A stretch of 48,798 bases of DNA from Azospirillum humicireducens. Lineage in GTDB: Bacteria > Pseudomonadota > Alphaproteobacteria > Azospirillales > Azospirillaceae. The number at the start of each line of letters is the position of its first letter. Within the stretch, counting starts at the first letter, position 1. Below are positions 26,804 through 40,109 of the stretch, in pieces. The position numbers and the translations under genes are program-made. The notes below the pieces were generated by a model. That model saw only the letters and a program-made list of their open reading frames with translations, made no database searches and was not told the origin of the DNA. Where the stretch lies: positions 249,529 through 298,326 of the forward strand of contig NZ_CP028907.1 in assembly GCF_001639105.2 (NCBI RefSeq), in the 5' to 3' direction.

Positions 26804-27844
26804 TCAGTCCGCGTCGGTCGAACGGATGGTCGTCCGGGCGGCGGTGGAGCCGCGCAGGATGCAGGTGCCGCCGAGGACGAGTCGGCGGCTGGGGCGGTCG
26901 GGTTCCTCCAGCCGTTCGAACAGCAGGGCCATGGCGGACCGGCCGATGTCCTGCACCGGCTGTTCGATCACGGTCAGGCCGGGGCCGACCAGCTCGGTCC
27001 AGGGTTCATTGTCGAATCCGGCGACCGCCAGCCCGTCCGGGATCGACAGGCCAAGCCGGCGGCCCGCCTTCACCACGCCCATCAGGAACAGGCTGTTGCT
27101 GACGATGAAGGCCTCCGGCCGCTCGGGTTCGGCCATCCACTCCACCACCGCCTCCTCCGCCGCGTCGGCATAGGGGGCGAGGAAACGGGCGGCGGGCGTC
27201 AGGCCGCGGGCAGTCATGGCGGCGCGGTAGCCGTCGTGACGTTCCTGGCCGGTGGTGCTGGTGTTGCCGAACAGGCCGGCGATGCGGCGGTAGCCCTGGG
27301 CATGAAGATGCTCGACCAGCATCGCCGCGGCGCGCGGGTTGTCGAGCACGACCGCATCATGTCGCCCGGTCGGTGCGTTGCGGTCGATCAGCACGATGGG
27401 GAAATCCAGCTCCAGCCCATCCAGCCGGTCCAGCGTGCTGCGGGTGGGAGCGAAGATCAGGCCGGTGATCCGCTCCTCCTGCATCAGGCGGAGATACAGT
27501 TCCTCCCGTTCCGGATTCTCGTCGCTGTTGCACAGGATGACGCGCATGCCGGCGCGGTAGGCCGCATCCTCCACCGCGCGGCTGACGGCGGTGAAGAAGG
27601 GATTGCGGATGTCCGACACCACCAGACCGATGGTCTGCGAATGCTGGGAGCGCAGGCGCCGCGCCGACAGGTTGGGGCGATAGCCGGTGGCGCGCACCGC
27701 GTCCTCGACCCGCTTGCGCAGCGCTTCGCTGACAGGGCCGTTGCCGAGCACACGCGACACGGTGGCGACCGATACGCCGGCGGCCAGGGCCACATCCTTG
27801 ATGCCGGCGGCTTTTCCCGAGACGCTCATGTCCAGACCGATCAT
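26804..27844 (-). CDS. LacI-family regulator of the fructose operon (FruR-like)
   Basis: From the ATG at 27842-27844 the protein has 346 residues; an ATG at 27829 is also possible. The helix-turn-helix and hinge helix are textbook LacI: GIKDVALAAGVSVATVSRVL, then NLSARRLRSQ. The effector domain carries GLVVSDIRNPFF and VAGFDNEPW. Upstream in-frame ATGs at 27967 and 28024 would place a FruR-like operator (27928-27943) inside coding DNA and extend the protein by an atypical segment, so I rejected them. It is divergent from fruBKA and probably represses it, released by fructose 1-phosphate as in FruR/Cra; that ligand is inferred from context. Confidence 0.88.
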   Translation of the reverse strand: MIGLDMSVSGKAAGIKDVALAAGVSVATVSRVLGNGPVSEALRKRVEDAVRATGYRPNLSARRLRSQHSQTIGLVVSDIRNPFFTAVSRAVEDAAYRAGMRVILCNSDENPEREELYLRLMQEERITGLIFAPTRSTLDRLDGLELDFPIVLIDRNAPTGRHDAVVLDNPRAAAMLVEHLHAQGYRRIAGLFGNTSTTGQERHDGYRAAMTARGLTPAARFLAPYADAAEEAVVEWMAEPERPEAFIVSNSLFLMGVVKAGRRLGLSIPDGLAVAGFDNEPWTELVGPGLTVIEQPVQDIGRSAMALLFERLEEPDRPSRRLVLGGTCILRGSTAARTTIRSTDAD

Positions 27845-27927
27845 GTGGAGGGTGCCCCGATTGCGGGGGGCAACCTTAGCGGTGCCGGCCGGGGATGACC
27901 AGGGCGCCGCGGATTTTGAAAAGCCTT

Positions 27928-27943
27928 CTGAAAACGTTTCCAG
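27928..27943. promoter_or_regulatory. FruR/Cra-like operator 1
   Basis: CTGAAAACGTTTCCAG is a 16-bp near-palindrome centred on CG with one mismatched pair, very close to the Cra/FruR consensus TGAAACGTTTCA. It lies about 85 bases upstream of the LacI-type start, a place for autoregulation or for looping with operator 2, whose centre is 112 bp away. Confidence 0.7.
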
Positions 27944-28027
27944 TGACTTCGTCTGAACATCCGCCATTTTCCTGCGAATGACAAGCCGTTCATCCATAAA
28001 AGTCCATATGCTGCAATGCAACAAGCG

Positions 28028-28056
28028 TTGACAGCGGAACTGTAATCGTTTTCACT
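28028..28056 (+). promoter_or_regulatory. fruB promoter with overlapping FruR-like operator 2
   Basis: A perfect -35 box TTGACA (28028-28033) and a weak -10 TTCACT (28051-28056) are 17 bases apart. The half-conserved operator TGTAATCGTTTTCA (28041-28054) covers the spacer and -10, so bound repressor would block RNA polymerase. The fruB start is 46 bases further on. Confidence 0.6.
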
Positions 28057-28101
28057 CAGTCTCAAGAGTTCACACAAGAACATGCGGAGGAGACGGTCGC
28101 C

Positions 28102-30644
<2,543 letters not shown>

Positions 30645-30648
<4 letters not shown>

Positions 30649-31595
30649 CGAAACCGGTCGTCACCGTCACGCTGAACCCGGCCATCGACCAGACCATCAC
30701 GGTGGAGGCGCTGAAGCCCGGCAGCGTCCACCGCGCCAAGGCGGTGCGCCACAATGCCGGCGGCAAGGGCGTCAACGTCGCCAGCTGCCTTGCCGATTGG
30801 GGAACGCCGGTGGCCGCCACCGGCCTGCTCGGCAGCGGCAACGCGGCGCCGTTCGAGGCGCTGTTCCAGGCCAAGGGCATCGCCGACGCCTTCCTGCGGC
30901 TGCCGGGGGAGACGCGGGTCAACATCAAGATCGCCGATCTCGCCGCCAACGACACCACCGACATCAACCTGCCGGGTCTGAGCGCCGATGCCGGCGCTCT
31001 TGACCGGGTGCGCGAGACCGTGCTGGGGCTGCTGGAGCCGGGAACGCCGGTCCTGCTGGCCGGCAGCCTGCCCGACGGACTGCCGGCCGACGCCTATGCC
31101 GGGCTGACCGCCGATTTCTCGGCGGCCGGCGCGCGGGTGGTGCTGGACAGCAGCGGAGCCCCGCTGGCGGCGGCGCTGGCCTCCACCGGCGCGCTGCCCC
31201 ACTGCATCAAGCCGAACCGCCACGAGCTGGAGGATTGGGCCGGCCGGCCGTTGCCGACCGACGCGGATCTTCTGGACGCGGCGCGCGGCCTGCAGCGGCG
31301 CGGCGTGGCGGTGGTGGTGGTTTCGTTGGGGGCGGACGGCGCGCTGTTCGTCAGCGGCGAGCGTGCGCTGCACGGACGGCTGCCGCCGGTGACGGCGCTG
31401 AGCACCGTCGGGGCGGGCGACGCGATGGTGGCCGGGCTGATCGCCGCCTTCCAGATCAATGGCGGGCTGGAGGATGTGGCGCGCCTGTCGGTGGCCTTCG
31501 CCGCGGCAAAGCTCGGCTGCTTCGGCCCGAACCTGCCCGATCGGGCGACGGTGCGGTCGCTGGCCGCACAGGTGGCGCTGACCGCGCTCGATTGA
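30645..31595 (+). CDS. fruK: 1-phosphofructokinase
   Basis: A 316-residue PfkB-family kinase that phosphorylates fructose 1-phosphate to fructose 1,6-bisphosphate. N-terminal VTLNPAIDQT and HNAGGKGVNVA are the sugar-phosphate-binding signature of the FruK/LacC group. The C-terminal STVGAGDAMVAG carries the catalytic Asp and the anion hole. Length matches the family (about 310). It is coupled to fruB by an ATGA overlap and followed by a 132-base spacer before fruA. Confidence 0.96.
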
Positions 31596-31694
31596 TCGGG
31601 GCCGACTGATCGGGGCGCGGTCGATCCGTCCGTGCCGACTTTGCTTTGCCGATGGCATTGGACGAATTTCAACACAGTGGACTCAACACAGTGG
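31593..31694 (+). repeat. Two pairs of direct repeats with 14-base period in the fruK-fruA spacer
   Basis: TGATCGGGGC occurs at 31593-31602 and 31607-31616, and TCAACACAGTGG at 31669-31680 and 31683-31694; each pair is offset by exactly 14 bases. The first pair overlaps the fruK stop. The second pair ends 33 bases before the fruA ATG. Function is unknown; slippage duplication or a regulator- or RNA-binding site are possible. Confidence 0.65.
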
Positions 31695-31727
31695 CAGGGG
31701 CGGGACCGAACCCGCCAGGAGGAAACA

Positions 31728-33503
<1,776 letters not shown>

Positions 33504-33552
33504 TCCCGCTCTCTCCTGATCCTTTCCTCTCGGGCGTCCTCCCGAAGCCTTG

Positions 33553-33591
33553 CCCCTCTCCGCCCCCGCGTGGAGAGGGGATTTCTTTTTT
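33553..33591 (+). terminator. Intrinsic terminator of fruBKA
   Basis: CCCCTCTCC (33553-33561) and GGAGAGGGG (33572-33580) form a 9-bp stem with a 10-base loop, followed by ATTTCTTTTTT. It sits 50 bases after the fruA stop. Confidence 0.92.
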
Positions 33592-33610
33592 CGGACAGGA
33601 TGCGGTGCGC

Positions 33611-33652
33611 ATAAAAAGCCCCGGCGGGACGGATCCGGCCGGGGCGAAAAAG
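33611..33652 (-). terminator. Bidirectional terminator at convergent junction
   Basis: GCCCCGGC (33618-33625) and GCCGGGGC (33638-33645) form a perfect 8-bp stem, with A-runs on the left (33613-33617) and right (33647-33651). On the minus strand the stem is followed by TTTTTAT, ending the gene at 33717; on the plus strand it backs up the fruA terminator. Confidence 0.75.
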
Positions 33653-33716
33653 GCAGGTGAGACGACGATGACCGCAGGGATGAACGGTTGCAAGGCAGCC
33701 GTTGCGGGGAAACCCG

Positions 33717-34232
33717 TCAGCCGGCGCGGCGCAGGTCGGCCGGTCCGGGGGAGGTCGGGGGCCGGTGCGCGGCGGTGACGGGGAAGGCCAGAACCGACGG
33801 GCGGCCGTCGGACACCCGCAGGGCATCCGCAGGCTCCCGCCCGTTCAGCAGCCACTGATAGGCGGCGGCGATGGCGACCCTGTCGCGGCCCTCCGTCGGG
33901 AGGATTCGCAGGCCGGTGGCCGTCTCGCCGGCGCCCATGCCGCCGTTGCGGCGGACCGCATCGCACAGCGCGTGGCCAAGCCCGAGGTCCGGCACCAGAA
34001 CCGCGCTGAACCCGGCCTGGGCCAGGACCGACGCCAAAGCTCCCAGATGGGACGGCGGCAGGGGGGAATTGCCGACCTCCCGCAAATCCAGGAACAGGCG
34101 GGAGCCCGTGCCGCCGCTGGACAGCGCGTTGCGCAGCGTCCCGAGCCAGGCGGACGGGGAGACAAGAGGAAGGCCGGTGCAGGCGACGGCGTGGAGACCC
34201 CAGTCGGTGGCTGCGACGGTCATGTCCTTCAT
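33717..34232 (-). CDS. Hypothetical protein, 171 residues
   Basis: ATG at 34230-34232 with GGGGAAGAG upstream, own terminator downstream, so expression as a single gene is likely. No signal peptide or membrane segment. Residues 40-105 (LRNALSSGGTGSRLFLDLRE, then SHLGALASVLAQAGFSAVLV) have the strand-helix rhythm of a STAS-like alpha/beta domain, with the functional Ser region replaced; this is a weak resemblance. The C-terminal part (AIAAAYQWLLNGREPADAL) is helical, followed by a Pro-rich end. I do not recognise a family. The neighbours on both sides are catabolic genes and give no clear lead. Confidence 0.7.
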   Translation of the reverse strand: MKDMTVAATDWGLHAVACTGLPLVSPSAWLGTLRNALSSGGTGSRLFLDLREVGNSPLPPSHLGALASVLAQAGFSAVLVPDLGLGHALCDAVRRNGGMGAGETATGLRILPTEGRDRVAIAAAYQWLLNGREPADALRVSDGRPSVLAFPVTAAHRPPTSPGPADLRRAG

Positions 34233-34269
34233 GCTCTTCCCCTTCGGTCAGGTCCGGGCCGCTTTCAGA

Positions 34270-34322
34270 ACCGCTCCGCCGGTTCCGCCGCCTGGGGGAC
34301 GGGAGGGGGCCGGTGGAGCGGT
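34270..34322 (-). promoter_or_regulatory. Long hairpin in the leader of the 171-residue protein gene
   Basis: ACCGCTCCGCCGG (34270-34282) pairs with CCGGTGGAGCGGT (34310-34322) over 13 bp with one G/T-type mismatch, across a 27-base loop. It ends 37 bases before the ATG at 34232. On the minus strand no T-run follows. It could be a leader structure or a weak terminator for the upstream FadB-like gene. Confidence 0.5.
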
Positions 34323-34401
34323 CCTAGGGGAAGAGTATATGGAAGAATCCTGACAATCGGTAACGCAAACTAGTTTCGGGACTGTAATCCACATTCCGGA
34401 T

Positions 34402-36525
<2,124 letters not shown>

Positions 36526-36576
36526 CGGCGCTCTCCGAAAAGCCTTGAATCGGGGCACATCGGCCCGCAGACGGCC

Positions 36577-36604
36577 AGTCTAGCAGACGATCCGCCGGAA
36601 TCAA
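36577..36604 (-). promoter_or_regulatory. Sigma-70-type promoter of the FadB-like gene
   Basis: On the minus strand, TTGATT (36599-36604) and TAGACT (36577-36582) are 16 bases apart, about 50 bases from the start codon at 36525. Both boxes match consensus at four of six positions. Confidence 0.5.
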
Positions 36605-36614
36605 GTTTTCGGAA

Positions 36615-36629
36615 TATAGTTTTACTATA
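36615..36629. promoter_or_regulatory. AT-rich inverted repeat just upstream of the FadB-like promoter
   Basis: TATAG and CTATA (36615-36619, 36625-36629) flank TTTTA. The site begins about ten bases upstream of the -35 box and 13 bases past the cytochrome stop. Suggested to bind a regulator, from position only. Confidence 0.4.
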
Positions 36630-36641
36630 CGAAATATACTC

Positions 36642-37130
36642 TCACTGCGGGGCCGAGATCCGCATGACGAAGCCTGTCGGTTTGTCGGTCGCACCGAAAG
36701 GGCCGGCGACCTTGTTGGCGACCGGCGGCAGGCTTTTCAGATAGACGGCGATGGCGCGGGCGTCCTCGTCGCTGAGCGCGGCGAAGGACATCCAGGGCAT
36801 GACCGGCGCCAGCATGCGCCCGTCCGGCCGCTTGCCGGTGCGGATGGCGGTGACGATCTGCTCCTCCGTCCAGTTGCCGATCCCGGTCTCCTTGTCCGGC
36901 GTCAGGTTGGAGCCGTGGAAGACGCCGAGGCCGGGGATCTCGAACCCGACATCCGAGCCGCTGAGCGCGCGGGCGAGGTCGGGTTTGCCCAGCAGATGGC
37001 CCGGCGTGTGGCAATCGCCGCAGCTGATCACGGTGACGAGATATTTGCCGCGGGCGGCCGCGTCGTCGGCCAGGGCGGGACCGGCGAGGGTTGCGGAAAA
37101 AAGCAGGGCGGACAGGGTGTGGCGGATCAT
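36642..37130 (-). CDS. Exported monohaem cytochrome c
   Basis: 162 residues from the ATG at 37128-37130. Residues 1-21 are a signal peptide (MIRHTLSALLFSATLAGPALA). One haem site CGDCH is at 37-41, and the likely distal Met is Met111 or Met114 in MPWMSFAALSDED, with the C-terminal helix AIAVYLKSLPP. It is a small class I periplasmic electron carrier. It is 48 bases downstream of the E1 beta gene on the same strand, so it may be co-transcribed; a partner dehydrogenase is not obvious. Confidence 0.9.
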   Translation of the reverse strand: MIRHTLSALLFSATLAGPALADDAAARGKYLVTVISCGDCHTPGHLLGKPDLARALSGSDVGFEIPGLGVFHGSNLTPDKETGIGNWTEEQIVTAIRTGKRPDGRMLAPVMPWMSFAALSDEDARAIAVYLKSLPPVANKVAGPFGATDKPTGFVMRISAPQ

Positions 37131-37178
37131 CGGGGTGTGCTCCGGGGAAATGGACATGGCGGGGTATCGGGCGCTGCG

Positions 37179-38138
37179 TCAGCCGCCCATCTGCGAGCGG
37201 ACGGCCGCGACGATGGCGTCGGCCTGCGGGACGAAGGCCTGCTCCAGCGGGAAGCTCGCCGGGGCCGGGGCGTCGGGGCCGGTCAGGCGCAGAACCGGCG
37301 CGCGCAGGCTGGCGAAGGCTTTCTCCGCCACGAGGGCGGCGATCTCCGCGCCGACGCCGCACAGGCGGCTCGCCTCGTGCACGACCACCAGACGCCCGGT
37401 CTTGGCGACGGATCGCAGGATGGCATCCTCGTCCAGCGGCTTCAGGCTGCGCAGGTCGATCACCTCGGCGTCGATGCCGGCCCCTGCCAGCGTGTCGGCG
37501 GCGGCCATGCAGGTGCCGACCGTCTTGGCATAGGACACCAGGGTCACGTCGCGGCCCTCGCGCCGCACCGCCGCCTTGCCCAGCGGGATGGCGTCGGCCT
37601 CCTCCGGCACTTCGCCGGCGCTGTAGCCGAGCGCGATGTCGGCGAAGACCAGCACCGGGTTGTCGTCGCGGATCGCCGATTTCATCAGCCCCTTGAAGTC
37701 GGCGGGGGTGGAGGGCATGACGATCTTCAGGCCGGGACTGTGGACGAACCAGCTCTCCACATTGTGGTTGTGCTGGGCGCCGACGCCCCAGCCGGCGCCT
37801 GTCATCGCCAGCACCACCATCGGGAAGCTGAACTGGCCGCCGGAGATGTAGCGCAGCTTGCCGGCGCTGTTGACGATCTCGTCCATGGCATAGCAGAGGA
37901 AGGGGGCGAACAGCAGATCCACCACCGGGCGCAGGCCGGTGGCGGCGGCCCCGGCGGCGGTGCCGGCGATGATGCCCTCCGCCAGCGGGGTGTTGCGGAC
38001 GCGGGTGGCACCGAAGCGCTCCAGCAGGTCGCGGCGCTTGGTGGCGACACCTTCGCCGAAGATCATCACGGTGGGGTCCCGCTGCATTTCCTCGGCCAGC
38101 GCGGCGGAGATCGCGTCGTTGACGGTCATGGTGGTCAT
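37179..38138 (-). CDS. 2-oxoacid/acetoin dehydrogenase E1 component, beta subunit
   Basis: 319 residues, homologous to AcoB/PdhB. Conserved blocks include MTVNDAISAALAEEM, VFGEG-like MIFGEGVA, the TPP-proximal TPLAEGIIAGTAAGAA, HNHNVESWFVHSPGLKIVMP and the C-terminal DAEVIDLRSLKPLDED. It forms a heterotetramer with the alpha subunit encoded 17 bases upstream. GGAAGGA precedes the ATG. E2 and E3 genes are not in this window, so the acceptor complex must be elsewhere or the pair acts with another oxidant. Confidence 0.92.
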   Translation of the reverse strand: MTTMTVNDAISAALAEEMQRDPTVMIFGEGVATKRRDLLERFGATRVRNTPLAEGIIAGTAAGAAATGLRPVVDLLFAPFLCYAMDEIVNSAGKLRYISGGQFSFPMVVLAMTGAGWGVGAQHNHNVESWFVHSPGLKIVMPSTPADFKGLMKSAIRDDNPVLVFADIALGYSAGEVPEEADAIPLGKAAVRREGRDVTLVSYAKTVGTCMAAADTLAGAGIDAEVIDLRSLKPLDEDAILRSVAKTGRLVVVHEASRLCGVGAEIAALVAEKAFASLRAPVLRLTGPDAPAPASFPLEQAFVPQADAIVAAVRSQMGG

Positions 38139-38155
38139 GATGGCGATCCTTCCGC

Positions 38156-39112
38156 TCAGGCGTAGACGTCGGTGGTCAGGGCATCGAGGCCCGGATAGGG
38201 GCTGGCATCGGCGAAGGCGGTCGCGGCCTCCATCGTCGCGCGGACGCGGGATTCGATGGCGGCAATGCCTTCTGCGTCGAGGCGGCCTTCACGCTCCAGC
38301 CTTGTGCGCAGGCACAGGATGGGGTCGCGGTCGCGCCAGTGGGACAGTTCGGTGCGGTCGACATAGGCCTGGTCGTCGGGCTCGAAATGGCCGCGCAGGC
38401 GGTAGGTCATCGCCTCAAGCAGGAAAGGCTTGCCGGTGCGGCGGATGCTGTCGATGGCGGCGCTGGCGGCGTCGAACATGGCAAGCGGGTCGTTGCCGTC
38501 GACGACTGCACTCTCCACCCCCAGCGCCGCGGCATGGCCGGCGATCCCGTCCGCCAGCATGGTTTCCTTGCGGTGGACGAAGGCCTGCCACTGGTTGTTC
38601 TCGCAGACATAGAGGATCGGCAGCGTCCACACCGCGGCGAGGTTCAGCGATTCCTGGAAACGCCCTTCGGTGGCGGCGCCGTCGCCGAAGAAGCAGGCGA
38701 CGATGCCCGGCTTGCCCAGCATCCTGCGCGACAGCCCGACCCCGGTCGCTAGCGCCAGCTCGCCGCCGACGATGGTGGAGGTCAGCACGACGCCGAGATC
38801 CTTGGCGGAGATGTGCAGCGACCCGCTCTTGCCGCCGCAATAGCCGTCGCGCTTGCCCATCACCTCCGCCAGCATGCGGCCGGGATCGGCGCCGCGGGCC
38901 AGCAGATGGCCGGCGCTGCGGTGGTTGGTGAGGATCAGGTCGTCGGCGGTCAATGCCGACACGACGCCGACGGCTGCTGCCTCCTGCCCCACGGAGGTGC
39001 AGGTTCCGGCGGCGCGTCCGCGGCCATGCAGGTCGATCAGCGTCTCTTCATAGGCCCGGATCAGCATCATGCGTTCCAGGGCCTGGACGGGGTCCAGTGG
39101 ATGAATGCTCAT
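38156..39112 (-). CDS. 2-oxoacid/acetoin dehydrogenase E1 component, alpha subunit
   Basis: 318 residues, AcoA/PdhA family. The TPP motif GDGAATEGRFQESLN begins at 143 and closes with Asn173 in VCENN. TSVGQEAAAVGV and GGKSGSLH are conserved substrate-channel segments. AGGGAGA lies six bases before the ATG at 39110-39112. It heads a minus-strand unit with the beta subunit and probably cytochrome c. Acetoin dehydrogenase and branched-chain or pyruvate dehydrogenase cannot be told apart by eye; the length fits acetoin-type E1 alpha. Confidence 0.92.
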   Translation of the reverse strand: MSIHPLDPVQALERMMLIRAYEETLIDLHGRGRAAGTCTSVGQEAAAVGVVSALTADDLILTNHRSAGHLLARGADPGRMLAEVMGKRDGYCGGKSGSLHISAKDLGVVLTSTIVGGELALATGVGLSRRMLGKPGIVACFFGDGAATEGRFQESLNLAAVWTLPILYVCENNQWQAFVHRKETMLADGIAGHAAALGVESAVVDGNDPLAMFDAASAAIDSIRRTGKPFLLEAMTYRLRGHFEPDDQAYVDRTELSHWRDRDPILCLRTRLEREGRLDAEGIAAIESRVRATMEAATAFADASPYPGLDALTTDVYA

Positions 39113-39216
39113 GGTGGTCTCCCTGAATTCGGAGACCGTTCGGATGCGGGAATTCTATTTTGCGGCGCCTTAATGCCCCTCTTCAGCGAAGCGGCGGGGC
39201 CAGCGGCGATGTTGCA

Positions 39217-39239
39217 TTCCGAACGGTCCGTGTTCGGAA
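39217..39239. promoter_or_regulatory. 8-bp palindrome upstream of the E1 alpha gene
   Basis: TTCCGAAC (39217-39224) and GTTCGGAA (39232-39239) are exact complements 7 bases apart, about 105 bases upstream of E1 alpha. Related TTCCG/CGGAA elements recur at 39134-39145 (CCGTTCGGATG) and 39264-39292. This fits a set of operator sites for an unidentified regulator. Confidence 0.55.
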
Positions 39240-39319
39240 GCGACCATAGGCATGCTAATCGAACTTCCGGTACTAACTGTTTCTTATCGGAATGCTAAAT
39301 GTTTATTAAGTGTCGCGGC

Positions 39320-39344
39320 CGATATAATTATCTGAATCATATCG
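39320..39344 (-). terminator. AT-rich dyad downstream of the ABC importer operon
   Basis: CGATAT and ATATCG (39320-39325, 39339-39344) lie just past the stop of the last importer gene (39351). The stem is weak and lacks a clear T-run, so a termination role is doubtful. Confidence 0.2.
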
Positions 39345-39350
39345 ATTTCT

Positions 39351-40109
39351 TCAGCGCCGCGACCAGCGTGTCAGCCATCCGGCCAGCCGGTCGAACCCGG
39401 CGTCGATCACCACGGCAAGTGCGGCAACGATCAAAGCGCCCTGGATGACATAGGCCTGATTGGAACCGTTCAGCCCGACGATGATGGGAAGGCCGAGGGT
39501 CTTGGCCCCGACGGTGGAGGCGATGGCGGCGGTGCCGACATTGATGATGACGGCGGTGCGCACGCCGGCCAGGATCACCGGGGCGGCCAGCGGCAGCTCC
39601 ACCTTGAACAGCACCTCCGCCGGTCCCATGCCGAGGCCGCGGGCGGAATCCAGCACCGCGGGCGATACGCCGTCCAGCCCGGCCACCGTGTTCTCCACCA
39701 CCGGCAGCAGGGCGTAGAGAGTCAGCGCGATCAGCGCCGGCTCAGGGCCGAAGCCCATCACCGGAACGGCCAGCGCCAGCACCGCCACCGGCGGGAAGGT
39801 CTGGCCCATGGTGGCGATTGTTTCCAGCAGGCCGCGGAATTCCCGCCCCCAGGGGCGCGTGACGGCGATGCCGGCCCCGCCGCCCAGCAGGATGGCGGCA
39901 AGGCTGGAGAGGCCGACCAGCGCCATATGGTCGAGCGTCAGGCGGACGAAACTCTCCGCTTCGTAGAGCGGGCGGTCGAGGGCGGGATAGAGCGTGGCGA
40001 ACAGCGGCTTCAGCGACGGCATGCCAAGCACCAGCGCAATCAGCGCCACCAGCCCCAGCATCAGCCGGTCGGTCAGGAACTCCCGCGGGGCCATGCCGGC
40101 GACGGTCAT
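39351..40109 (-). CDS. ABC importer permease, YehW-like
   Basis: 252 residues with five to six membrane helices and the binding-protein-dependent permease (EAA-type) loop SARGLGMGPAEVLFKVELPLA. The C-terminal half has GTAAIASTVGAKTLG, as in OpuC/ProW-type permeases. The ATG at 40107-40109 overlaps the ATPase stop (ATGA). It is the last gene of a four-gene operon whose order (binding protein, large permease, ATPase, small permease) equals E. coli yehZYXW. It forms half of the osmoprotectant/betaine import channel. Confidence 0.88.
   Translation of the reverse strand: MTVAGMAPREFLTDRLMLGLVALIALVLGMPSLKPLFATLYPALDRPLYEAESFVRLTLDHMALVGLSSLAAILLGGGAGIAVTRPWGREFRGLLETIATMGQTFPPVAVLALAVPVMGFGPEPALIALTLYALLPVVENTVAGLDGVSPAVLDSARGLGMGPAEVLFKVELPLAAPVILAGVRTAVIINVGTAAIASTVGAKTLGLPIIVGLNGSNQAYVIQGALIVAALAVVIDAGFDRLAGWLTRWSRR

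Noticed and set aside
27845..28024. N-terminal extension of the LacI-type regulator from upstream ATGs
   Set aside because: It would put a FruR-like operator inside the gene and add an atypical segment before the LacI helix-turn-helix.
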